Source of the DNA: Actinopolymorpha pittospori
GTDB lineage: Bacteria > Actinomycetota > Actinomycetes > Propionibacteriales > Actinopolymorphaceae
Direction of reading: 5' to 3'
Assembly: GCF_014873875.1 (NCBI RefSeq)
Contig: NZ_JADBEM010000001.1
Coordinates: 5,828,001 to 5,892,000, forward strand
DNA length: 64,000 nt
Below are positions 52,615 to 60,945 of this stretch, one piece after another. A model generated the notes under the pieces. That model saw only the letters and a list, made by a program, of their open reading frames with translations. It did not search any database and had not been told where the DNA came from. Within the stretch, counting starts at the first letter, position 1; each line of letters starts with the position of its first letter. Position numbers and translations under genes: made by a program.

Positions 52615-53193
52615 ACGCTCCTCCAGTGGTATAACGTTTTACCAACGGCAGTACGGCATCTTTCTCCCTCGATCGGCGACTCGTCAAGTGCTTGCTGACG
52701 ATCGCCGCGTCCGCTGGTATCGACTTCCGCGCTGGTCCGGGCCGGAGGATGTCAGTCGACGACACATCCGTCGCCGGGATTGAGGTGGCCTTGGCGCGAC
52801 GCTGCCCCGGGCGCCGTGCCGGTTTGCTGGCGCCACCAGGTCTTGACCGCTCGATGCAGTTAACCCGCCCGCGGCCCGACTCATCATGGTGGCCGCTCCC
52901 GGCCAGCCTGGTTCGCCCTCGGCCCCCCGTGTCCCGCGCAAGCCCGCTTTGACAGCAATGAGGCGCGGCCGAGCCGTCTACGAAGCAGGTCGCCGCCGCG
53001 CTCGACATACCGCGAGCGCCGGGTCTTCAAAGCAGAGCCGGCGACGCGTGCATCAGGCGGCCGGGGAGGGGCGATGTCAACGATGGCTGGTGTGGTCGAG
53101 CATGTAGGTGGCGTCCTTGCTCATGTGCCTCGTCCTCGGTTCGAGTCGGGAGCGAGCCGCCTTCGTTGATAGTGATGTTGTAGGCGCATGCTT
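52615..53193. other. Upstream region of the CoA operon and gap to thiolase
   Basis: About 580 bases. The left end holds the LacI-type operator. Between 52700 and 53190 I see no convincing gene; one 15-codon reading frame (53077-53124, minus strand) with a GAGG upstream is noted as a finding. The stretch separates two cassettes and may be a recombination scar. Confidence 0.5.
52627..52644 (-). promoter_or_regulatory. LacI-type operator palindrome
   Basis: TGGTATAACGTTTTACCA: 18 bp, palindromic except for one symmetric pair, with the central AACGTT expected of LacI-family operators. It lies 13 bases before the GTG of the first operon gene, just upstream of its ribosome site, where a bound repressor would block transcription. 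Confidence 0.8.
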
Positions 53194-54327
53194 CTAAGCG
53201 GCCGTGAGTATGAGTGCGTCGCCTTGTCCGCCTCCGCCGCATAGTGTTGCGGCGGCGGTTCCGTGGCCGCTTCGGTGCAGTTCCATCGCCAGGTGCAGCA
53301 CGAGTCGCGCGCCGCTCATGCCGGGCGGGTGGCCGAGTGCGATGGCGCCGCCGTGAATGTTGACTCGCTCCTCGATCTCTGTGTCGGTGAGGCCGAGGTC
53401 CCGGGCGCTGGCGAGGACCACGGCGGCGAAGGCTTCGTTGATCTCGATCAGATCGAGTTCGGCGCTGTTGAGGCGTTGGCGTCGGCAAGCTACGCGGATG
53501 GCGTGAGCTGGCTGCAGCTGTAGCGAGGTGTCCGGGCCGGCGACCGTGCCGTACGCGCCGATGCGGGCGAGGGGCCTGCAACCGTAGCGGGCCGCGGCGT
53601 CCTCGCTCATGATCACCATGGCGGCGGCCCCGTCGGACAGCTGGCTGGAGGAGCCGGCGGTGATGCTGCCGTCAGGGGTGAATGCCGGAGGCAGTTGCGC
53701 GAGCACCTCGGCTGTGCAGTCGGCCCGGATGCCTTCGTCGCGGCTGATCAGGTGGTCGTCGCCGTGTCGCTGTGGGACTCGGACTGGCACGATCTCCTCG
53801 GCAAGCGTGTCGCTCGACGATGTCGCGAGTCGATGCGAGCGGGCCGAGAGCGCGTCGGCGTCCCTGCGGGCGACTGCAGCATCGCCGGGGTTGCAGGACT
53901 CGGTCAGGGCACCCATCGACTGATCGGTGAAGGCGTCCCAGAGCGCGTCGTAGGCAACGTGGTCGAGCATGGTCGCGTCGCCGTATCTGATGCCGTGTCT
54001 GGAGTCGCGTAGGAGGTGCGGGGCCTGGGGCATCGACTCCATGCCGCCGGCGACGATGACGTCTGCAAGGCCCGAGCTGATCATCATGTCGGCCATCGCG
54101 ACAGCGTTGAGTCCGGCCAGGCAGACCTTGTTGACTGACAGTGCCGGGACGGTCAAGGGGATCCGCGCCTTGGCCGCGGCCTGCCGGGCCGGGATCTGAC
54201 CACAACCCGCTTGGAGAACGTGTCCGAGCACCACTTGGTCGATCTGGTCAGGCTCAACCGCGGCTCGTTTCATGGCCTCTTCGATGGCGATGGCACCGAG
54301 GTCGACGGTCGTGCAACCTGCGTGCAA
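53194..54327 (-). pseudogene. Thiolase (acetyl-CoA acetyltransferase), N-terminally truncated
   Basis: 377 residues of a thiolase with intact catalytic residues: Cys in SVNKVCLAGLNAVAMA, His in GGAIALGHPPGMSGARL and the second Cys in TLCGGGGQGDALIL. The first about 20-25 residues of the family (the RTPFG strand before TDLGAIAI) are missing; the frame starts MHAGCTTVDLGAIAIEEAM and the DNA upstream shows nothing thiolase-like. GHPPG instead of GHPIG next to the active His is also unusual. It may be an inactive relic or a working short form starting at ATG 54327; truncation by rearrangement is my preferred reading. Confidence 0.75.
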
Positions 54328-54534
54328 CTAGGAGCCGGACCGGCATGGATCAGGCTGGAGAGGGACCACCGCCGGGCCCTGCTCCACCGGTGGGGCGAGT
54401 CCTGGACTGATGTGGACAAGTGACGATGCGTTCCTAATCTGTGTCGCGCGGCCAGCAGCGCCTTGACGCATACCCCTGCGCGTAGGTCCCGCCTATCTAT
54501 ACGTGGTTGTACTTCGCAGCGTGGTCCGCGGGTG

Positions 54535-55479
54535 TCAGTGCTGGCCGATAGTGCGGGCCAGGAACTCGAGGAGTCTGGCTTCTTGGTTGATTGCGTACCT
54601 TGCGCGGGTCCATCGCTGGGCGGTGTTCGCGAATCGGAGGTAGCGCAGCGCGTGCATGAGGGCTGCGTCGAAGATCTGCTCGGGAGAGGGGATCGTTCCC
54701 GTACTGTTCTTGGCGTAGCCGGCGTAGAAGGCGGCGGCATGGTCGGGATGCCAGGTGAGATCTTCGTCGTGGAAGACGCAGATCAGCGGGTAGCCCAGAT
54801 CGAGGGCGATCGGTCCGGTTCCGGCGGCGTCCCAGTCCAGCAGCACAAGGTCGCCGTCGGGTCGCTGTCGGACATTGCTCAGGTTGACCTCGCCGTGGAT
54901 GGTGGCCCCTGGTTGATCGCTGATGCGGCGCACGCGGTGCGTCAGTGAGCGGAAGTCCTCGGCGAACGGGTAGTCACCCGCCTGCTGGTCGAGTTCGTTC
55001 GCGGCGGCCTGGACAGGTATCGCGAAGTCTTTCGAGACGGTAGGGAGTGCATGCATCTGAGCCAGAATGGCGCCTAGCCGATGCCAGGTCGGCGCGCTTG
55101 ACGTCGGCTGACCACCACGGATGTCTTCGAAGACGGTGAGCCGGCGCCCGTCCTTGTCCACGACATACGGTGCCCCGGACAGATCGGGGACGATGGCCGG
55201 CACGTGATGTGCCAGCGCCCTGGCAACAGCTAACTGAACGTGTTGCGAGCCTTCAACTCCGGGACCGGGATCGGCGTCAACTTTGACCGCGAAGCAGCCC
55301 TGGTCACACACGATCCGTCCGACATATCGAGTCGGGTAGGTCTGTAGGCGCTGGAGTAGCGAGACGCCGGTGAGCCCCCAACCTTCCCTGAGCAGGTTGG
55401 ACCTCGTCGCACCGTTGCCGAGATTCCCGTCCGACAGCTCGCCATGCACCAGCGTCTCCTCGGTCGGTTCATCGGACAA
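54535..55479 (-). CDS. Aminoglycoside phosphotransferase (APH)-family kinase
   Basis: Protein-kinase-like small-molecule kinase of 314 residues. Catalytic loop ATIHGEVNLSNVRQ (the usual His-Gly-Asp is His-Gly-Glu) and metal site LVLLDWDAAGTGPIALDLGYP are clear; the ATP-binding Lys candidate is in GCFAVKVDAD. Related enzymes phosphorylate antibiotics, choline, homoserine or sugars, and no neighbour tells which. The Asp to Glu change in the catalytic loop deserves attention, since that Asp is the general base. Confidence 0.82.
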   Translation of the reverse strand: MSDEPTEETLVHGELSDGNLGNGATRSNLLREGWGLTGVSLLQRLQTYPTRYVGRIVCDQGCFAVKVDADPGPGVEGSQHVQLAVARALAHHVPAIVPDLSGAPYVVDKDGRRLTVFEDIRGGQPTSSAPTWHRLGAILAQMHALPTVSKDFAIPVQAAANELDQQAGDYPFAEDFRSLTHRVRRISDQPGATIHGEVNLSNVRQRPDGDLVLLDWDAAGTGPIALDLGYPLICVFHDEDLTWHPDHAAAFYAGYAKNSTGTIPSPEQIFDAALMHALRYLRFANTAQRWTRARYAINQEARLLEFLARTIGQH

Positions 55480-56257
55480 CCACCAGAGACCCTAGCCGTC
55501 TCCCGGTCAAGTCCGCGACGTGGTTTGGCCGGCCCCACCGGATCGAGGCCGTGGCCATCCAATGGGTCATCAGCCCAGGGGCCCGGGCAGGTCGCTCCGG
55601 GAGGCGCGGGCGAGGGCGGAGCCGACTCCTTGACGTTGGTGATCGCCGGCAACCACCCAGTCGTCCAGCCGTCCGACACGCGGGTCGACGCGTTTCCAGC
55701 GTCCTACCAGCGACGTTTCGACGTTGATCCCCAAGATGTGCACTGCCGCATGGTAGGAGAGGGCGGATCGGCCGGGAGATCGCCGCCTGGCGCGTTCTGC
55801 GGGGTGGACACGTACGCGCGTGGAGGCCCCCCGTGTCAACCCCCGCGGCGACTACTCCGCCCATCGAGCGCCGCCGCACCGTCGACGTCGAAGGGCGCCG
55901 ATGCGCGGCCGCGGCTCGGAACCGTCGCCGGCACATCGGGTCGACCCGTGCGAGGTAACCGGCAAGATGTTCTCCGCGCCGAGGAAGTCGGCCACGAATA
56001 CGGTGCGCGGGCCGTCGTAGATCTCCTGCGGGCTGCCAAGTTGCTCGATCTCGTCCAGGAAGCCTTGACCGCCTACCTCCACGACCTCGACACCGACGAA
56101 GTCGACCTCCTGCTCAGCTTGGAGGAAATGCGCGGTGACGAGGAGGAACAGTAGACGCGTGCCCGCATCGACGAGGCGAGAGCGGTATGGCGGGCGTCGT
56201 AGTCGTCGACGCGGATGGATCTGCCTCCCCATGGACGCCGGGTCGCGCGGCGGGTCC
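55480..56257. other. Gene-poor mosaic region
   Basis: About 780 bases without a complete gene between the phosphotransferase and the P5C dehydrogenase. The only recognised content is the ABC-ATPase fragment at 55932-56053. The region 55500-55900 has no identifiable coding sequence. Confidence 0.6.
55932..56053 (-). pseudogene. Fragment of a PotA-type ABC ATPase
   Basis: About 120 bases encode GSPQEIYDGPRTVFVADFLG and AENILPVTSHGSTRCAG, a piece of the domain linker and start of the TOBE region of a polyamine/iron-type ABC ATPase. It is a diverged copy of 60107-60226 in the larger remnant 4 kb downstream; similarity ends sharply after the gctcgatc bases at 56053. Confidence 0.75.
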
Positions 56258-57883
56258 CTATCCCATGTGGGGGTAGCGGTAGTCGGTCGGCGGGACGAAC
56301 GTCTCCTTCAGCGTCCGTGGACTCACCCAGCGAATGAGGTTCCACAGCGACCCGGCCTTGTCGTTGGTGCCGCTGGCCCGCGAACCACCGAAAGGTTGTT
56401 GCCCCACGACGGCGCCGGTCGGCTTGTCGTTGACGTAGAAGTTCCCGGCGGCGTAGCGCAACTCGGCGGCCGCGGTCGCGATCGCTGCGCGGTCCTGGGC
56501 GATCACCGCCCCAGTCAGGCCGTACGGCGCGACCGATTCCAGCTGGCGGAGCACCTGGTCGTACGCCGCGTCGTCGTACACGTGAACACCGAGGATTGGC
56601 CCGAAGTACTCCGTCGTGAAGATCTCGTTGGTGGGGTCGTCGCTCTCTAGGATGGTGGGCCGGACGAAAAAGCCGGTGCTGTCGTCGTACCTGCCGCCGG
56701 CCAGGATGTGGACGGAGTCGGTCGACTTCGCGCGTTCGAGAGCTGCGGCGTGCTTAGCGAAGGCCCGGCCGTCGATGACGGCGCCTATGAAGTTGGACAG
56801 GTCGGCGACATCACCCATCGTCAGCGCCTCGGTGTCGGCGACGAGATCGTCGGCGATCCGGTCCCACATGCTGCGCGGGACGTACGCCCGTGACGCGGCG
56901 GAGCACTTCTGCCCCTGGTACTCGAACGCGCCGCGGATCAGGGCCGTCTTCAGCACCGCCGGGTCGGCGGAAGCATGCGCGACGATGAAGTCCTTGCCGC
57001 CGGTCTCTCCCACGATCCGCGGATAGTTGTGGTAGCTGTCCAGGCCATCGGCGACACCGCGCCACAGCCGCCGGAACGTACGCGTGGACCCGGTGAAGTG
57101 GATCCCGGCCAGCGCCGGGTGGCGCAGCGCGACGTTCGACACTGCGATACCGTCACCGGTCAGCAGGTTGATCACGCCGGGCGGCAGGCCGGCCGCCTCG
57201 AGCATTCGCATCGTGTGGAAGGCCGCGAGCGTCTGCGTGGGCGAGGGCTTCCACAGCACGACATTACCCATCAGCGCGGGCGCCGTCGGCAGGTTGGTCG
57301 CGATCGCCGTAAAGTTGAAAGGCGTGATCGCGTAGACGAACCCCTCCAGTGGACGGTACTCGACGCGGTTCCAGACGCCCAGCGAGGAGATCGGCTGCTC
57401 GGCGTAGATCCTTCGTGCATAGGCGGCATTGAAGCGCAGGAAGTCGATCAACTCGCAGGCGGAGTCGATCTCGGCCTGCTGGACCGTCTTGCTCTGGCCC
57501 AGCATGGTGGCGGCGTTGAGGGTGTCCCGCCAGGGACCCGACGCCAGGTCGGCGGCCCGGAGAAAGATCGCCGCCCGATCGTCGAAGCTCATCGCCTGCC
57601 AGTCGGCGGCCGCGTCCTGTGCGGCCTTGATCGCGTCCTCGCCATCCTGTTCGGTGGCGTTGTGCATCGTGCCGAGTAAGTGCCGGTGGTCGTGCGGCAT
57701 GACCACGGGGATCGGGTCACCGCCGCCCGGCCTCCGGACCCCGCCGACCGTGATCGTGAGGTCGACCTGCTCGGCCGTCATGCTGGCCAGCCGGCGTTGG
57801 AGACTGGCGCGCTCCGGGCTTCGCGGCGTGTAGGTGTGGACGGGTTCGTTCCCTGGTGGGGGTACCTGCGTGACGGCATCCAT
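56258..57883 (-). CDS. pruA: 1-pyrroline-5-carboxylate dehydrogenase
   Basis: Oxidises glutamate semialdehyde/P5C to glutamate, the second step of proline breakdown; 541 residues, cytosolic NAD enzyme. Seen: VVLWKPSPTQTLAAFHTMRMLE, LPPGVINLLTGDG, the catalytic Glu in IVGETGGKDFIVAH and the catalytic Cys in FEYQGQKCSAASRAYVP; ending QPFGGSRASGTNDKAGS. The long first 40 residues before the ALDH fold are normal for this family. No proline dehydrogenase is adjacent, so the pair is split or P5C comes from ornithine. Confidence 0.93.
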   Translation of the reverse strand: MDAVTQVPPPGNEPVHTYTPRSPERASLQRRLASMTAEQVDLTITVGGVRRPGGGDPIPVVMPHDHRHLLGTMHNATEQDGEDAIKAAQDAAADWQAMSFDDRAAIFLRAADLASGPWRDTLNAATMLGQSKTVQQAEIDSACELIDFLRFNAAYARRIYAEQPISSLGVWNRVEYRPLEGFVYAITPFNFTAIATNLPTAPALMGNVVLWKPSPTQTLAAFHTMRMLEAAGLPPGVINLLTGDGIAVSNVALRHPALAGIHFTGSTRTFRRLWRGVADGLDSYHNYPRIVGETGGKDFIVAHASADPAVLKTALIRGAFEYQGQKCSAASRAYVPRSMWDRIADDLVADTEALTMGDVADLSNFIGAVIDGRAFAKHAAALERAKSTDSVHILAGGRYDDSTGFFVRPTILESDDPTNEIFTTEYFGPILGVHVYDDAAYDQVLRQLESVAPYGLTGAVIAQDRAAIATAAAELRYAAGNFYVNDKPTGAVVGQQPFGGSRASGTNDKAGSLWNLIRWVSPRTLKETFVPPTDYRYPHMG

Positions 57884-58097
57884 GGTCTGACTCCCGCATT
57901 GGTCTCTCTGTCAGGATCGTGCGTGTTCCGAGCGCATTGTCGAGTTGTCGTCGTGAACAACGCACTGCAGCAGACGATGAGCGTTACCACCTCGTTCGCG
58001 TGAGTGCCACCGCGAGACGAGCGCTGTGCCTCCGCTCTCAACTCGTCCTCTCTGTGCGTTATTGGTCATCCGCATGGCGATGGGCGTCGCCGATTGG

Positions 58098-59642
58098 TCA
58101 GGGCAAGGGCTCGAGCTCGCTCTGGCCGAGCTTCTCTCGCTCGTGGCGCACCTCGTCGGCCACGCGCGCCAGCAGGGCCGGAGCGTCGTAGACAATGCCG
58201 TCCTTGACTGTGTAACGGACTCCGCCGACCCGCTCGAGCTCGCCATCGGGGCGAAGGCGGATCCGGCCTGACCCGTACAGCACCTTGAGGTTCAGCAGCG
58301 GGTTTTCGCCTACGACGACCAGATCGGCGATCTTGCCGGGCGTCACGCTCCCCACCACGTCGGCCACACCCAGCAGCTCGGCGGACTGCAAGGTGCCCGC
58401 GTTGACCACCTCCAGCGGATGCATCCCGGCCTCGCGGAAAAGCTCCAGCTCCTCGACGCTGCCGAAGCCCCAGAGTTTGAAGCAATTGCCGGGGTCAGTC
58501 CCGGTAACAACGCGGCCGCCGCGGTGGTAGTACTCGCTGACGAACGCCATCCACCGCTCGAAGTTGTGCCGCCACGCGACCTCCATCTCGGTCGTCCAGT
58601 CGTAGAACACCGAGCCGTGGCTGTGTCGGCTGGGCCGCCAATAACGCCATGACTGCGGCGCCGTGTACGTCCCGTGCCACGGGAGCGTCATCACCTTCTG
58701 TGCGTCTCGGTTGCTTGCGTAGACCTCGAAGGTGGGACACAGCGTCGCGTTTAGGCTGATCATCTCGTCGATTACGTCGTTCCAACGCGCCGAGCCCGGC
58801 TCGGCGGCCTGCAACCACACCTGTCCGGACTGATAGAAGCGCTCTTGCTCGTCCTCGTAGTTGTAGTCGAGCGGATAGCGCTGGACTCGCCGGTCGGTGA
58901 ACATCGACTCGGGAATGCCGTACCAGTGCTCGACGCTCGACAGACCCCAGCGCGACGTTTGCAGCGCGTTGGCCTGACCCAACGTGGTCGGCGCATGATG
59001 GCATGCGGTGCCGAGGTCAAGCTTGTTGGCTTCGTCGATGGCGGCGCACATGATGTCCGCTTGGTAGCCCATGAACTTCAGGCCGGCCGCTCCGCGCTCA
59101 GCGACTGACTGCACCCAGGCTCGCGCCTCATCGGGGCGCCGGAACGGCTCGGTCCGACCCTCCCCGAAGCCCACGTATGGGAAGATCCGCGGCGCCGCGA
59201 TCTCGTTCTGCGCGCTTCGGTCCGCCTCACGCCGCGTCCAGTCCAATCCGTTACGAAAGCATCCGGGGTCTCGCACGCTCGTCACGCCGTGCGCCAGCCA
59301 GAGGTCGTACACGTATTGGGCCGACGGGGCCTTGTTGGGCGAGCCGATGTGGCCGTGGCAGTCGAACAACCCTGGGAGCACGTAGTGGCCCGCCAAGTCG
59401 ATCACACGTCCGCCCGGCCCTGGCTCTGGCCGGCTCGGGTGCTGCATGCGCGCCGTCGGACTGTCCACGAGGTAGATCGAGTCGATGACGCCGTTTGTGA
59501 TCACGATGTCTACCGGGCCCTGCGGCGGCGCCAGCGTACCGTCGATGAGGGTGACATCGCGCAAGATCAGCCGTGGATAGGGCCCCTCGCCCACCGTTCG
59601 GTCGGGAGCGGAGTGGGTTGTCTTCGCGGCGTCGTCGGTCAT
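58098..59642 (-). CDS. Amidohydrolase (imidazolonepropionase/prolidase-like)
   Basis: Metal-dependent hydrolase of 514 residues. The metal-binding His-x-His is in LFDCHGHIGSP, the carboxylated-Lys candidate in GLKFMGYQ, further ligands in LGTACHHAPTT and SSVEHWYG, and the catalytic Asp in VVTGTDPGN. ATG 59642 with GGAG upstream gives a natural start; the frame is open further up into the ABC remnant, but that part is unrelated. It has an in-frame upstream neighbour with no stop between, see findings. Substrate unknown: such enzymes cleave cyclic amides, peptides or pesticide-like compounds. Confidence 0.88.
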   Translation of the reverse strand: MTDDAAKTTHSAPDRTVGEGPYPRLILRDVTLIDGTLAPPQGPVDIVITNGVIDSIYLVDSPTARMQHPSRPEPGPGGRVIDLAGHYVLPGLFDCHGHIGSPNKAPSAQYVYDLWLAHGVTSVRDPGCFRNGLDWTRREADRSAQNEIAAPRIFPYVGFGEGRTEPFRRPDEARAWVQSVAERGAAGLKFMGYQADIMCAAIDEANKLDLGTACHHAPTTLGQANALQTSRWGLSSVEHWYGIPESMFTDRRVQRYPLDYNYEDEQERFYQSGQVWLQAAEPGSARWNDVIDEMISLNATLCPTFEVYASNRDAQKVMTLPWHGTYTAPQSWRYWRPSRHSHGSVFYDWTTEMEVAWRHNFERWMAFVSEYYHRGGRVVTGTDPGNCFKLWGFGSVEELELFREAGMHPLEVVNAGTLQSAELLGVADVVGSVTPGKIADLVVVGENPLLNLKVLYGSGRIRLRPDGELERVGGVRYTVKDGIVYDAPALLARVADEVRHEREKLGQSELEPLP

Positions 59643-60389
59643 TCCGTCTCCATAACGTTGTCGATCGGGACTACGGTCTGGGCGCGGAGCGGGACGCGCC
59701 ACGACGCCTGCGCCTGTTGCCGCTCGTGAGCCATCGACCAGCACGCCGGCCGATGGCCACGGCAAGCGCTGCGACTCCGGTGGCGCCTCGGAATCGGCGA
59801 CCGCCTCCGACAGGTACAGCAGGGCGTCGTCGCGGACTGCGATCACGACGGCGTCGCCCGGATCGAAACGGCTGGCGGCTCGCGGCACCTCGGCCGTCAC
59901 GACTGTGTCCGACGGGCCTGCGGCCAACTGGTACTGCGTGACGCCGCCCAAATATGTGCGTTGCACGATCGTCGCCCGCGCGACCATCTCGTTGGCGCCG
60001 TGCTCGGCGCCCGCCTCCCGCACCGCAACGCCGCCGCCGCTCTGCCGGATCCCGATGTAGCTGGCGGGCGGTCGCCCGGCCGCATTGAGTTCGAAGACGT
60101 CGTCCGCACATCGGGACGACCCGCGCGAGGTCACCGGCAAGATGTTCTCCACGCCGAGGAAGTCGGCCACGAACACGGTGCGTGGGCTGTTGTAGATCTC
60201 CTGCGGGCTGCCAAATTGCTCGATCACGCCGCCGTTGAGCACCGCGATCCGATCGGACATGGCCATCGCCTCCTCCTGATCGTGCGTCACGAACACCGCC
60301 GTCTGCTCGATCTTGCGCAGCAGGTTGCGCAACTTGGTGCGGACCTCCTTGCGCAGCTTCACATCCAGGCTCGACAGTGGCTCGTCCAC
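59643..60389 (-). pseudogene. PotA/FbpC-type ABC ATPase, N-terminal half lost
   Basis: The C-terminal about 235 residues of a polyamine/iron-type importer ATPase. It begins abruptly at Walker B (VDEPLSSLDVKLRKEV), keeps the switch His in AVFVTHDQEEAMAMSDRIAVL and the QFGSPQEIYNSPRTVFVADFLG linker plus TOBE domain; Walker A, Q-loop and signature motif are gone. At 60389/60390 the sequence switches to an IS5-type transposase in the same frame. The C-terminal stop is also missing: the frame runs on into the amidohydrolase. No permease is near. Not functional as an ATPase. Confidence 0.85.
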
Positions 60390-60945
60390 GATCTGCACTG
60401 CCACACCGAGATGTTCTTTGGTCCGGGACAGGAGTTTGCCGGCGTAGCCGCCGTCGGACCAGATCAGCTTGATCCGCTGGCAGCAGGCTGTCAGGTGGTG
60501 CAGCAGGGTGGGCGGTGCGTCGCGGTTTTGGACCGAAGCGGCACTCACCATGACGGACAGCAGTAGGCCAAGGGTGTCCACGACGATGTGACGTTTCCGA
60601 CCGTTGAGCTTCTTTCCTTCATAGCCTCTGCTGGGCTTGGCGACGGTCTCAGCCGCCTTCACCGACTGGCGGGTCGATAACGGCAGCCGATGCCGCAGCG
60701 GCGGCACGACCCTCGACCAACCGGACCCGATCTCGCAGACAGTCCAGCACGTTCTGGGTGATGCCGGCGGTTTCCCAGGCGGCGAGGTAGTTGTACACCG
60801 TCGACCACGGAGGGAAGTCCGCGGGCAGCGACCTCCACTTGGTGCCGTTGTCGACCAGATGGAAGATCGCGTCCACGATGTCACGCCGACAATGCTTCTC
60901 CGGGCGGCCGCCCGCCCGTGACAGCGAGGCCGGATCGGGCAGCAA
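60390..60945 (-). pseudogene. IS5-family transposase remnant
   Basis: DDE transposase pieces in two frames. The N-terminal part, GGRPEKHCRRDIVDAIFHLV and WSTVYNYLAAWETAG, runs from 60945; the catalytic middle GRKRHIVVDTLGLLLSVMV and RIKLIWSDGGYAGKLL is one frame away. The shift lies near 60680, where ATCGACCCGCCAGTCGG has one base more than an in-frame reading would need. The C-terminal third, with the last catalytic Glu, is deleted at 60390, and about the first 15-20 residues are also lost. A mobile element relic that joined two unrelated genes. Confidence 0.85.

Noticed and set aside
54211..54423. 70-codon plus-strand frame over the thiolase start
   Set aside because: Its last third looks protein-like, but most of it overlaps thiolase coding sequence and no family could be named.
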